Shown: positions 24,141 to 35,399 of the stretch, in pieces
Position numbering within the stretch: the first letter of the stretch is position 1
Layout: every line of letters starts with the position of its first letter
From: Mytilus trossulus
Taxonomy: Eukaryota; Mollusca; Bivalvia; Mytilida; Mytilidae
Length of the DNA stretch: 64,000 bases
Assembly (NCBI RefSeq): GCF_036588685.1
Contig: NC_086378.1
Span: 79,067,127 to 79,131,126 of the forward strand
Reading direction: 5' to 3'
Notes under the pieces: generated by a model
What the model was told of the DNA's origin: nothing
Seen by the model: only the letters and a program-made list of their open reading frames with translations
Databases searched by the model: none
Program-made: the position numbers and the translations under genes

Positions 24141-24230
24141 CAAATCAAAAGCCAAAAAAACATTTAACGAATGGCAAACGATTGTCATATTCCTGAATTG
24201 ATACATGTATTTCTTTCGAAAGAAAATGGC
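24141..24230 (-). repeat. Partial family V copy, inverted against its neighbour
   Basis: The reverse complement contains AATTCAGGAATATGACAATC and the CATTCG...GGTC tail. It lies 15 bp from the plus-strand copy and faces it tail to tail, so transcripts could fold here. The 85-codon frame at 24171-24428 starts within it and is not a gene. Confidence 0.6.
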
Positions 24231-24654
24231 AAGATTAAACTCGGTTTTGTACAATTGTATTACAGTAATTCCACTTTATCGACAACAATATGCGGCCAAA
24301 AAAAAATGAAAGTAAAAATGTGTAAAATTGGGGAATATCAGTCTACATTGAGTTATATTCTTAATTATAGTAAAAGTATTCAAATTTACTCGGTTTACAA
24401 ATATATATTTACAGAAGATGTGGTGTAAACGTCAATGAGGTAGTAACGTAAATATAGTTTTAACACTGCATCGAGTGTGAAATAAATACACACTCGAGAT
24501 AGAAAAAAAAATCAAATTTAAAACGCAATGTTTGTCGAACGTTTTACATATCTAAGCTTTTATTTTTATTTTCGAGAGTAGATACATATCGTATTGCAAA
24601 AGATTTAATGTTCATGACGTCATTATGCATGGTCGCCTTTTTTCAAGAAGTCGG

Positions 24655-24657
<3 letters not shown>
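24231..24657. other. Non-coding, nothing recognised
   Basis: AT-rich spacer 3' of the Ig gene on the opposite strand. Confidence 0.4.

Positions 24658-24688
<31 letters not shown>
24658..24688. repeat. GA dinucleotide microsatellite
   Basis: About fifteen uninterrupted GA repeats. Confidence 0.95.
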
Positions 24689-24690
<2 letters not shown>

Positions 24691-24901
24691 AATCATTAAT
24701 TTATTTTGAACACGTGAAATGGTTGTTAAACCTCAGCCTACCCATAAGTATAGACGACTCTTATTATACAATCAAAAAGCACTTGAACATATATGTAATG
24801 TTTGATTATTAGATCATTAACTGTAGAAAACACATTTAAGTACTGCAAAAGTTGATTTTGCCTCATTGTTTAATTATATGCTGTTAAACATTTCAATTCA
24901 T

Positions 24902-24907
24902 TTTTAT
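24902..24907 (-). terminator. Putative polyadenylation signal of the Ig gene
   Basis: AATAAA on the minus strand, about 140 bases past the stop codon at 25047. Confidence 0.35.
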
Positions 24908-25046
24908 TTCATCCTTCATAAAAATTGTTTTGAATTAACTTTTACCAAAAAACCCTTTTGGAAATAGTAAGTCATTACAGTTATCTCCCTTAACACAAAA
25001 ATACATTTTAAAAGAATGCATCCATTCAAATCTCTGTGTATTGCTT

Positions 25047-25272
25047 TTATGATTCATATCCCATGCCTCTGCTCACAATTTTCTCTTGGAGAACAATTTG
25101 TTCTTCCATCTGTACATCACTAGCGTGTCCACTTCTTTTATTTTTCTTCCACAACTGACGCCTGCGTTCTTCCTCCTCGTATGTATATTGTCTGCCTGGT
25201 ATATGATATGGACGGGACAAAGGTGGAGTGGATACAATTGTTGATGTCGTTGAAATAGATGTTCTTTTATCA
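25047..25272 (-). CDS. Ig gene terminal exon
   Basis: 226 bp from the acceptor after CTATTTAAG to the TAA at 25047-25049. It encodes NDKRTSISTTSTIVSTPP, RQYTYEEEERRRQLWKKNKR and a GMGYES end: a Ser/Thr-rich stretch followed by a strongly charged stretch. Confidence 0.82.
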
Positions 25273-28200
25273 CTTAAATAGAAATTTTGAAATTTAGGTG
25301 TAAGGAAATACCGTCGGGTATGCACAAAATCCAAGCATTATACAGTAACTTTAAGAAAAATCAACACGAACCTACCATATCAAAAACCGGAATATGTTGA
25401 AGAGCATCGTAAAGGAAACCAAATACTGCTTCACAAATGTCATCTGTCATGTTGGTCATGGCAATTATTTGTAGTATTTTGGGTATCATCCCCGGGTTGT
25501 TCGTGTTTCAGATTAAAGCTTGATTCCTTAAGTAAACTTTTTTTTGAACAAAATATTTTGTTCGGTCTAAAAATATTTGATTGGCTAAATAATCAATACA
25601 GAAAAAAACGCATTGAAAGCATTTTTTATAACCGTTTCAACGACATTCGATATGTTATAGCCAACACAGTATTGTTTTACTGCATCACGGATTGCGATTC
25701 CTCATTCAATTGTCCTTAACAATGAAAAACAATACTAACATGACTTATTGAAATATTCTTATTTATCCAAAGCATATGCATTTAAATACGTGTTTCTAGT
25801 TGCTCACGATATTCAATCTTTCGTGTACTTCCTATGTGATTATTCTTTGTCAAGTGTTGTTTCGGTAAGATTTGGTTTTGTTTTGTTCGTTGGCATTTGG
25901 TTCTTTGTAATTAAGTTACTTCAGTAATAAGTCTATAAAAACATACACGTCTGATAAATGTGTCAAAGCAGGTTAAACATTATTTCCAGTTGTTCTTTTT
26001 TACATAATGTCAGCACCAATCGTTTGGCGTTAACAATCATGAATTGACGACCAATACAATATGATTAGGTCTCAACTTCTATATGCCTCATGTCTTTCCA
26101 GTCTTAGATTTTAAGATAACAGAATAGTCGACCAATCTGTTATCAAACTGTAATGCTCAATTTTGCGCTTTCACTCAGTGGGAATATGCATGGCGGTAAA
26201 AAAAAATGCATATCATAAGACACTTCATATGTCGACGCACCCGGTCTAGCGATTCACTAATTTTTTGCTACCTTGTCTTCTGAATAGATTAATGAGATTT
26301 GAACATCGATAAACTACTGTTGCCTCAATCTATATCAACTTTATTTTAATAGTGTCCTCTGCACAGGATGATCATGATAGTTTCTAAACACTATGTGATT
26401 GCTGTTCGGCTCCATGTGTGCGTAATTTGCGCTATAATAGTTCACTTTGTACAATCTAAGAATTCGAAAGAGATGTCTCATTGACGTTTACACCATATCT
26501 TCTTATATCAATTGATTTAAATCATAGTAATCGAGTGATGTGTAGTAAACCAAATCTCATGTAGGTATAAGTCACTACTTACTTTATATTGTCATGATCC
26601 ATAATTTGTTGTTTTTCAGGTCCTACTATTGTATATTTTGTAATTTCATAGTCTTTTCGTTCTCTGAAATAAAAGATATTGTTAGATAATAAATGTGGAT
26701 ACTCCTAAGAGAAAAATTACGTATTTGATTCTGTGAAATTGTCTTTAAATAAGTGACACATATGACGTCATCTAAGGATGCTGACATTATTTGAAGAAAG
26801 AGCTATGTTTGGAGCTTTTCTTTTTGAATCACTGGGAGGTTTTTTTCCTTTGAGGACTTCAATCTCGTATATACCGGGCCCAATGATCTTGAAAGTAATT
26901 AAACCGCAAAACGTATTCGGTCAGAAGTGCAATAAAACTTTGATTAATTAAAAAAAAAGAAAAAAAAAAGACTGTGCAATTTTGATTTGCCATTGGAAAC
27001 ATGACGGGCGCCACAACTGACGCAGATTATGCTTACCCTCCAGGAGATCTCGAGATAACCCACAGTTTTTATGTGTGTTGCGTTTCGGTGTTGTGTCGTT
27101 GTTCTCCTCTTATATTTAATGCGTTTCCCTCGGTTTTGGTTTGTTACCCCGATTTAGTTTTTTGTCCATGGATTTATGAGTTTTGAACAGCGGTATACTA
27201 CTGTTGCCTTTATTTATGGGTGAAATGGTGTTTTTTTTTTAAATATGAGTTTTGACATAACGTTTGGTATCTAGCGCCTTTGATAATTTAAAATTGTTAA
27301 TACCGGGAAATTTCAAGCAATGATAAGTAGTAAAGAATAGTTAGCTCACCTTTCTATAACGGCAATTTGATACATAAGTTTTGCCTCACGTTTTTCTTCA
27401 TATATTCTAGCACCAGATCCACAACAGCATGCACAACAACCTTTAACAAGGCAAAACATTTAACGAAAGATGTTTATCTCATGGAATATTAATAATGTTA
27501 TTATTCGTAGTGGTTGTTTATACTTTCAATGTGCAAAACGACAGGTACCACACATGAAGAAAAATATGCTTACCCATCAAGATTATATTTAATCAACCAA
27601 GTGTTTTGCCGCAGTTCGTTTTTCTACAACTGTAGGTTTTTGTTCAAAATAGAGGTCTATTCTTTTTTCTTGTGAAGTTTAACTTACCTCTTTTATATTC
27701 CTCTTATTTTGTAAATTCTAAACTATTTCGAATTTAGGTTCAAAGAAATTACCATTTTGTTAAGTAATATGGAGCTGAAACTGTATTATCATCGTAAATA
27801 ATGTTTGACCTAAAGTTAAATAAAATTTTTGTATAGATGATTTAATTCTTCTTTGGAAACAAAACACTTAAAGGACAAAAAATATTAAAAAAAATAGTGG
27901 TACTAAGACCTTTATAGATAAAGACAGTTTTACGAAGGATCGTTTTTTGTGGTACGTACTTTCAATTGTCATATTGTCTGAAAAGTCTACGAAGGTCAGT
28001 ACATATATATATAAAAAAAAACTTGTTTAAGTGTGTTCTATTGGCAGTGGGTAAACAAAGAAAGGGGTAGTGAATGTGGCTTAAGTCTATGAGAGGTTAT
28101 GAGATGTTTGGATTGTTAGTTATGTTGTATATCTTGAAGAAGAAACGAACTCTGCTTGCAAAGAAAATTTGCTAAGAAGGATTAAGTATTAAAAGGTAAA

Positions 28201-31200
28201 TTATGAATCATATCTTTTTCATTGTCTTTAATGTTTCGTGTATGACAGCATTTTCATTCGTAAAGCATTTCGGTACACCAACATTGATGACAAGATTCGA
28301 GTGTATAACATATAAATGTCTTCTATAGTGAATGTATTTTTAGATATAGATACAAATTATTGCTTTACCTTGTAATAATCCACAAACTAATAAAAGTAAT
28401 AAAAAGAAAACTATTCCAAGAACAATTGCAACAATTTCTCCCCATGTCAGTTCTGGTGAAGACATTGGAATGACTGTTTGCAGAGTGTCTGATGCTGAAA
28501 TGAATGAAATACACTGTATGTATTGTATTCAAAACAAAAATATGAAATCCAACGTTTGTTCTATGTAAGTACCAGTTACCGTCGGTATAGAATTAGACAG
28601 GCGAAAGATACTAGAGGGTCATTCACTCTTAAGTCGGAAACAAACTGAAAACGCTCAGGCTAAAATACAAAAAGACTAACAGACAAACAAAATCACACAC
28701 CACACAAAAAGGAAAACCGCAGGTCGACTTGGGTAAAAGAGTATGGTCAGCATTGGTCTTCTTCCGACCTGCAGTAAACACTTGTTAACAGGGGCATTTT
28801 TTGTCTGTGTCTAATGCATACATTTTGCAGCCACATTTGATCAGGATGGGAACATTAAATCAGATTATGCGATAAGAGATAGAGTTGCCTTCTTTGAACA
28901 TTAATAACCCTAAATGCATTGTCATTATATTGTTTACTTGCATAGATCACATGTTTTTTCAAAGAAGACACATTTGTACTATACAATGTGGTGAACACAC
29001 ATTGAACGGATTTGATATGTTATTATATTGCAAAAGAGAGACGAAAGATACTAAAGGGATATTCTAACTCTTAAATGCTTATTTCATTATTTTTTTTAAA
29101 GTTCAAGATAAACGTGTTAAGGTGGTACCTAACACCTTAACTAAAATTAATTTTGCTCGTTTAATTTTCTTTAGATTTTAACAAAGTATTTACTTTGACC
29201 CTTTGACAAAAACATAAAAAATTCAAAAATTTGAACCAACCGTTTAATCAGAAAAAATACACTGGTTATATAGCAGTTTGACAAACAGTGATTTTGATCA
29301 TTGAGAAGCTTTTAAAATATTCCCTTTAGAACACAACGTCATTAAAACGTTCTGCTGATTTTACAGAGTTATCTCCCTGTAGTGTTAGGTACCACCTTAA
29401 TAATATAATGAGAAGCGATAATGATATATTTTAGTCTTGGACATTTTATTTAATCATAATTTAGTTTAAACATATTTGTTTATAGTGAATTGGGAAACAA
29501 GTTTTGCAACTTATATTAATCCATTTCCACTTTGTATAATTGCTGCATTGTAGCGGCTTTAGACTGCTCTTTTCGAAATCTTCAAAGGTGTCTTTAACGT
29601 GCAAGAGATATGGCTCTCTCTTAACACGGGTCAGCCGTTTATCGTCCCCTTCCGATGAACTATCATCGTTTCCTCAAGGCCATACTCGAAAATGTTGTCA
29701 AGGGAGAGCCGAAAATTCAGTCCCTGAAATTTTTAATCCCGGACAGGAATCGAACCAGGAACCTTTGTGTTAGTAGTACGATGCAATAACCAATACACAA
29801 CGGCTCTCCAATCATAATTGGCTATTGAATTTGAAATGCCTTTCATAAACGGCATGTAATCTCAGAACGGATGAGTCGGGCATTTTTCAGATGATATTTT
29901 TGACTTTTTTTTAATGTTATGCTGTAAAATCACTTATCCACATCACGAGATGATAAGACGCCCTCAACACAGCAGCGAATGTTACATGTTCAAATGTATA
30001 CGCCTGTAATTTAGCGATTGTCTTTTGTTAGCTATATATCATATTCGGTTTTAGTTAGGATTTTAACATGAAATTAGTTTTCTCACTTAATTTGTTGAAC
30101 AAATAGTCATGTCGGGTCTTTTATAGCTTCAAATACAATGTATTGGTTGGCTCATTATTGAAAGCTGTAATTTGATCTATAGTATTGAACTTTCAGTTTA
30201 TTTGAAATTTGGTGGTGATCAATAGTCTCATTGGCAATATCAGCACATCTTATTTTCATTTTAAATCGTTTTAATATACTTATAATTGCCCTTTTATGTC
30301 AGTGGTCTTTTCTGAATAAAATAAACACAGCCTTACACAGGAATGCCATTTTGGCGATCCGAGTTTATGATTATCATATATGTGTTTTAATAATAATTTT
30401 CTTTTCGGGCAAATAGTACAGATGAATTTCGTCAGAGAAATTTTACAATATCGACGTGATGTTATTAAAAGATAAACAAACCATTTACAGCTATCGTTAG
30501 ACCGACTGTTTGTGGTGTCGTCAAAGTTTGGTGCCTCACTTCGCATAGTATCGTCTGTCCATCATTTGCAGTAGTAGGAGCCCAGTTTATAGAACCAGTC
30601 ACAATATATGCTTTTGATGAACCGTCATATTTTGAAACAACAGTTATATCGTCAAAATGTTTGCCATGTATTTCCATTGAAATACTCGGTGCATGGTATC
30701 CATTTATAGAAGTACAAATCCAGGTACCAGATTGTCCTGATATCAGGAATGATGGTCCATTTATTACAGGAGGATCCGGCGGAACTGTAAAACAGACAAT
30801 TGATTAACACACAGGAATTTAAAATTCAATATCCTAGGCAAAACATATATATTATATAGTACTATAGATTTGTTTAAACTTTTAAAATGATCTGGTGTTC
30901 GTTAAAATTTTGGTAACGAGTAAGAAATAAGCTTTCAGGAAGAACATAACGATAGGCTGTAATATGATAGATGCAAGTTGTATAAACATCATAAATATGG
31001 TAGTTTTTGGAACTTTATCAACATATATTTTCCCTACCAACAATTAACAAGATATTAGACAGAGAACAAGATATAAGAACAGGTAAATAAATGTCCAACT
31101 CCTTTAAAATCAAAGTACCCCTGTCTTTTGTTATATACGAGTCTTTGATGTGTATGATGTGTGTTCAACTTGTCATGTTCGATTGCTATATACAGATACA

Positions 31201-31539
31201 TATTTATTTTTTCTTGTTATTCTGTCACTTTTGAAAAAAAGATATCGTTGTACATACTTAGAAGTTCCACATAAAATGATCTAACGAGAACATTTTGAAG
31301 AACTTTATTATCCACCTGGCATTCGAAAACTTTTAGATGATCATCTCTTGAAGCAATAAAATCTATCGTTGATGTAGTAAACCCATTCACTGTCGTTTGG
31401 GTTGTATTCAATTTTACATCCCCTCTCAGCCAGGTCAATGTCGGAAATGGGTCACCGCCAGCTGACGAACATGTGAGTGTAACATTATCATTTAGCAAAA
31501 TTTCTGATGGTCCAGTTATGGCAGGATTTCCTGGAGGAA
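25047..31539 (-). CDS. Ig-superfamily single-pass membrane protein (5' partial)
   Basis: Six exons on the minus strand: 31258-31539, 30482-30784, 28369-28494, 27350-27440, 26583-26663, 25047-25272. All junctions have AG acceptors and GT donors, and phases match (1,1,1,2,2). The product, about 370 residues as seen, has two Ig domains, a short stalk, one membrane span, a CCACCC cluster likely to be palmitoylated, and a charged tail. The layout resembles nectin/CADM-type adhesion molecules and invertebrate Ig receptors, so a role in cell-surface recognition is inferred. The tail holds TKYTIV, which fits both the TxYxx(V/I) switch motif and YxxPhi sorting signals. The signal peptide and any further Ig domains lie upstream; I could not find them between 31540 and 39900. 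The 30482 donor is GTTTGT, chosen for phase; GTAAAT seven bases earlier is the alternative. Confidence 0.85.
26583..26663 (-). CDS. Ig gene exon: tail with TKYTIV motif
   Basis: 81 bp, phase 2-2. It encodes ERKDYEITKYTIVGPEKQQ and IMDHDNI. The donor GTAAGT is strong. Confidence 0.8.
27000..27218 (+). repeat. Dispersed mussel repeat in an Ig-gene intron
   Basis: Blocks GACGCAGATTATGCTTACCC, GTTTCCCTCGGTTTTGGTTTG and GAACAGCGGTATACTACTGT, shared in part with 20351-20477. It gives rise to a spurious 61-codon frame. Confidence 0.7.
27350..27440 (-). CDS. Ig gene exon: membrane-proximal tail
   Basis: 91 bp, phase 1 to 2. It encodes GCCACCCGSGARIYEEKR and KLMYQIAVIER. Five cysteines directly after the span suggest S-acylation. 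The donor is GTGAGC. Confidence 0.82.
28369..28494 (-). CDS. Ig gene exon: stalk and transmembrane segment
   Basis: 126 bp, phase 1-1. It encodes SDTLQTVIPMSSPELTWG followed by EIVAIVLGIVFFLLL and further hydrophobic residues, about 22 in all, a clear single span. The donor is GTAAAGC. Confidence 0.85.
28600..28740. repeat. Dispersed repeat fragment in an Ig-gene intron
   Basis: GGAAACAAACTGAAAACGCTCAGGCTAAAATAC-type sequence (key block AACGCTCAGGCTAAAA), which I associate with a common mussel repeat. Boundaries are approximate. Confidence 0.45.
29117..29400. mobile_element. TTAA-flanked MITE
   Basis: Perfect terminal inverted repeats GGTGGTACCTAACAC at 29121-29135 and 29382-29396, each bordered on the outside by TTAA (29117-29120, 29397-29400). 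The 276-bp body has no open frame and includes GAGTTATCTCCCTGTAGTG. TTAA target duplications are typical of piggyBac-type transposition, so a piggyBac-mobilised MITE is the best call. It sits in the intron between the Ig2 and TM exons. Confidence 0.88.
29530..29809 (-). mobile_element. tRNA-derived SINE
   Basis: On the minus strand it begins GGAGAGCCGTTGTGTATTGG with an A-box-like TGGTTATTGC (29783-29792) and a canonical B box GGTTCGATTCC (29746-29756), i.e. an RNA polymerase III promoter. The body contains CGGCTGACCCGTGTTAAG and CTCTTGCACGTTAAAGACAC. That central domain resembles the core shared by animal SINEs of the MetaSINE type, an assignment made from memory. A second copy lies at 60590-60835. 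Confidence 0.8.
30070..30255 (+). repeat. Dispersed repeat ending in a CATACCACATCTT-like motif
   Basis: Diverged copy of the repeat at 43216-43518 and its usual extension: TTAGTTTTCTC..., GTCGGGTCTTTTATAG, GGCTCATTATTGAAAGC, AGTCTCATTGGCAAT. It ends in the intron before the Ig2 exon. Confidence 0.6.
30482..30784 (-). CDS. Ig gene exon: second Ig domain
   Basis: 303 bp, phase 1-1 if the GTTTGT donor is used. The core cysteines lie in TWICTSING and TILCEVRHQ. At the position of the usual tryptophan the sequence reads SISMEIHG, with methionine instead. The domain is otherwise typical, with a DGQTILCEV F-strand. Confidence 0.85.
31258..31539 (-). CDS. Ig gene exon: first visible Ig domain
   Basis: 282 bp, phase 1 at both ends, so it is a whole-domain cassette. 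It reads VPPGNPAITGPSEILLNDN, then the core cysteines in TLTCSSAGG and KVFECQVDN, and the core tryptophan in LTWLRGD. Two N-glycosylation sequons (NVT and NTT) are visible. The acceptor follows a T-rich tract and the donor is GTATGT. Confidence 0.88.
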
Positions 31540-31748
31540 CTAAAATTGATAACAGCATACATTTAGTCCTTTCTGCTTAGTATATGGTAAGTCGTTTTGG
31601 TTACATAAACACAATGTAAACTATTTGACATTTAAAAGGTAAATAAAGGGACATGAAAATAATGCGATATTCACCTTCAATGCGAAATTATAAATAAAAC
31701 ATACTTTAATGTACAAATGTTCCATAGAAAGTAAGAGCGTTTTAAGGT
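31540..31748. other. Intron or 5' region of the Ig gene
   Basis: No exon found upstream of the first Ig domain here. Confidence 0.4.
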
Positions 31749-31854
31749 TCCAGGAGTCGGTTTCACAAAAAACAAATTAGAACGAAGATCGGTCTTAACC
31801 TTACTGAATTGTTAATGACTTAATCGTAAGTTTTTTGTGAAACCGACTCCAGGA
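31749..31854. mobile_element. 106-bp MITE with 25-bp inverted ends
   Basis: The termini at 31749-31773 and 31830-31854 are inverted repeats matching at 24 of 25 bases (core GAGTCGGTTTCACAAAAAAC). No target duplication could be fixed. Confidence 0.8.
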
Positions 31855-31979
31855 AACATCACCTTCAGTGGTATTTTATAAATAAAAGTTTTTGAATATT
31901 GATTATTGAGGCAACTTACTTAGATCAATTACTTCTTAATAGAAGGTAAAAGAATTTTGACAAAATTTTTAATTTCTTA

Positions 31980-32310
31980 TTCAACAGCGCCATTGCTATG
32001 CGGATTATTTCTTATAAGATACACTAGGACTATCTTGCGAATTTGCGTTTATGGGCATTGTTTGGTGTGTATCTAACAAACACAAAAGGCACATTTTGAT
32101 CCACGCTTGGTCTCGATCATCGCAAAAATTTCGGATGTAAACAAAATGTCAAGTTACTAAGGAAATTAGCTTACATGGTCATGGCAACTTAAAATGGACT
32201 ATGCTAGTTTGAATATATAGGTGACCCATACTTGTTAATTTCTGTGTCATGTTGTCCCCTGTAAGGAATTGTCTTATTGGCTATCATTCCACATTTTCTT
32301 ATGTTTATAT
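31980..32310 (+). repeat. Dispersed repeat upstream of the Ig exons
   Basis: Contains AGCGCCATTGCTATGCGGAT, a CACGCTTGGTCTC block and an AATTGTCTTATTGGCTATCAT end that parallels repeat ends near 22130 and 30230. Confidence 0.5.
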
Positions 32311-33879
32311 GTAAATTATGACAAGGATTGTTTATAATAGAATGACTCACTATAGAAACCCTTCATTGTGATAAAAAAAAAAAAGAGTTTACTTTCACAT
32401 ACATCAAAACTGAGGATTGCATATTTTCTCTATTTTTTGGGGTCTGTTATATTAATTTATTACTGAACACACTGTTTATACGTACTCTGTCCATAAACCG
32501 GTACAATCATAAAAATCACAAAATGATACAATACATCAGCCATTTGTTATGTTCTAGCTTCTTTGTTGCTGTTTGTGTTCTATATTTTTTGTTGTATTGA
32601 AGTTAATAGTTTCTGTAATGAAAAGAAAATGATAATAAAAATAACAAAAACAAAAACAAAAACCTTACATACTATACACATTCCATCATTAGATACCAAT
32701 GGACAATATAAACCTTTTTGTGATTAATTTAAAGAAAGTGTAAATAGGTATTATACTAACTATCTGAAGGTTACTTCTGACAAGTTCTAATACTTTGATG
32801 CCATAAAAACGTGTTTGTTTCCGACTTAATAGAATTTTTTATCACGTATATTATCGTTGTTTATATCATTCAAAATGCTCTCAGCCGGTTCAGGTCTTTT
32901 CGCAGTTAGATTTTATCTGTTACTGGTATCTTTTCCGTGCATTAGTAACTTACTATTATACCAATAACTTTATATTGGCTTTATATTGGCCTCTCATGTT
33001 CGCGAAAGTTGAAAGAAAATGTAAACTCGGAACTCTAAATGATAGTTTGATTGGTTGTTGTCCAGTGACAAATATTTGATGCATGTGCTGAAAACAAATG
33101 AATATGAAATATAACAGGCAAACAAAATTATTGGCAAAAAAAATTCAAAGATAAGAGTTTTCTTGCCAAAACAAGCCGTTCGTTCAAACTTTTCCCTTTC
33201 CCTCGGTTATATGTCTATGTATGTGTCTATTTTTCTGTGCTGAATCCATCCTTAAATGTCGTTCAGCTATATCAATAAAAGCAAAGGATCGATTAAGAGT
33301 TTTATTGTTCAACATGACCCATTTAAACGGTCTGAACATTAGTAGTTAAGATTTCCGTTTGTGTTAATGGATTATGAAATATGTCAGCAATATTATTGGA
33401 ATATATGAAGATAAGTTCATTGTTAATATGCAAAGATCCTTTTTCAGTAATGTTTGATGGTTATATTCAAAGTTAATGACACATATAACAAAAAGAAATG
33501 TTCATTCCATTTTAGTTGTATAAAATTGAAAGATAATGTCTTAAACCATGAAAAAAATATGTATTGCGGAATCATTTTGTCTTTTGCTGTGAAACATGAA
33601 ACATGACAGCAACACTCACTAAAGCATTCCATTCTAGGTCAGTTTAATTTTCAAATTTTATTTAAGTTAGACTTCAACTGAATCTGCATGATACATAAGT
33701 ATACTTATAACGAACAATTTATTGCTTGGTCTGCCAAATACTCAGTAAAACATTTTCCAAATGATAATCATCCATTACATCGGAATTTAAAAGTGGAACT
33801 TTAAGAAACTGTAAAACAACTTTCTCGGGAATTATTGGGCATGGCGATATCTATCATATGTAGATGCATTAAAAACTTC
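32311..33879. other. Non-coding, nothing recognised
   Basis: AT-rich. The cysteine-rich minus frame at 33444-33632 has no support. Confidence 0.4.
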
Positions 33880-34090
33880 TTTAGATGCCGACGAGCATCG
33901 GTTGAGAACGAAACCATATAATAAACGAGATTTCAGCTATCAAAGATTAACTTTCTATGTCTATGTAGGATCATTTTGGCATGGCTTACATATGGAAAAT
34001 GTATCTTCCAGTTCTAACAAAGTGGCATGGTATCCGTTTTCTTTCATCACTTCCCTGATTAAAGGCTCACTTCTAGAAAGATTTTAAACC
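33880..34090 (+). pseudogene. Decayed reverse transcriptase fragment
   Basis: The frame reads NKRDFSYQRLTFYVYVGSF and then LHMENVSSSSNKVAWYPFS. This parallels the KRDDxxFPIVNxPF...AYGVYISQLIRYxR region of the RT family seen at 2062, but heavily mutated. Confidence 0.5.
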
Positions 34091-35399
34091 ACGTTGTAAA
34101 GTCAAAAGCCACAAAAAGGAACAATATAGAGACAAGATGCGTCCAGTTAAGAACCAGAAATTTCTACTTAACATTCCTGCCACTCTAGTTGGTGGTAATA
34201 TTTCATTAATATTTTTATACGACGCGCCAGTCATCATGTCGATGATATAAGCAATGTATGCATCAATTCCTTATACGTAAAAGACATGCTTCCGATAAAT
34301 TAATATAAAAAAAACCTTATGTTTAAATTAATCACATCATTTCAAAAGTGAATGAAATATAAAGTTACATCTAAATGTTATTCGTAATCGTCATTGGGTA
34401 ACAGCTTAGATGTAATCAATTGGTTCACTGACTGTTAAGTATGCAGTATTTACATAGCTACAGCAAAAAATAAACGAATATTTTGTATCGTTTCCTTATT
34501 AACTGTACTTTGACATTAACATTATGATTACACTATATATTTCAAACCTGATGAATTCATGATATGCAGGTGTGAGGTCTCGTTGTATAATACGCTTATT
34601 TTCCACCAAAAAAGAGCATTTTGAATTAATATTTTAATGAATTCTCAGCAGGTTCAAAAATATTTCTATATGCAGGAGCAGGAGGTCTATAAATATATGT
34701 TACTTTCCACTTATATCATCAAACCATATACTGCGTCGTGGCGATATCTAAGGAAATATTACTAAATGTTGAGAATTAAAGTAATTTTATTTTTACTGCA
34801 AATACAAATACTCACGACAAACAAATCTAGCCAAACATAGCTTGTACTTTAAAATGAAATCGTTGAAGCACAGAAGCAGGATTTTTTTTTATCCTAGTTG
34901 ATAATGAGTAAAAGCCACACAACAACACAAAACAGAGGGAGCATAAATCCAACAAGATCAAACAAAAAAATTGGCTTTATCACGGATTTGGGGTATAGTT
35001 TTGCATACATCTAATGAACGAATAAATAAGGCATTTTTTTTGAACATGAAAAAAATATTATTTGTGGCCCCTTTTAGTCTTTTGTTATGGAAATCAAACA
35101 CAACAACTTCACTCGATTAAAATGAATGGTAAGTTTTTTTGTTCCTTTGAAATCAAAATCAACGATACCGAAATGATTTGTTTTTATCTTAATTCTAATG
35201 GATCTCTCTATTTCATGTGTAAACTTATACCAAACACTGTGTTGCTCGCTCTACCAAATACTTTTTCAAACATTTTCCAAATTAATATCATCCATCAGTG
35301 CTCAAAGTTGGTTTCAAAAGCAACTGTTCTACTTTGTTCGATAAGTGAATCGTGACTTGGCGGAATTTATTGCTTTACAATCCACAACTTGTTAAGTTG
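34091..35399. other. Non-coding, likely decayed retroelement sequence
   Basis: The 97-codon frame at 35062 shows partial similarity to 33720-33790 (CCAAATACT...CATTTTCCAAAT...ATCATCCAT) and is probably retroelement debris. Confidence 0.45.

Noticed and set aside
24171..24428. 85-codon plus-strand frame
   Set aside because: Begins inside an inverted family V repeat copy; the rest is AT-rich and lacks a domain.
29746..29792. Functional tRNA gene on the minus strand
   Set aside because: A- and B-box motifs are present, but the sequence continues into a SINE body and no cloverleaf with a sound acceptor stem is visible.
31920..31995. Signal-peptide exon on the minus strand starting MALLNKKLKILSKFF
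   Set aside because: The frame hits TGA before the donor and the sequence belongs to a dispersed repeat.
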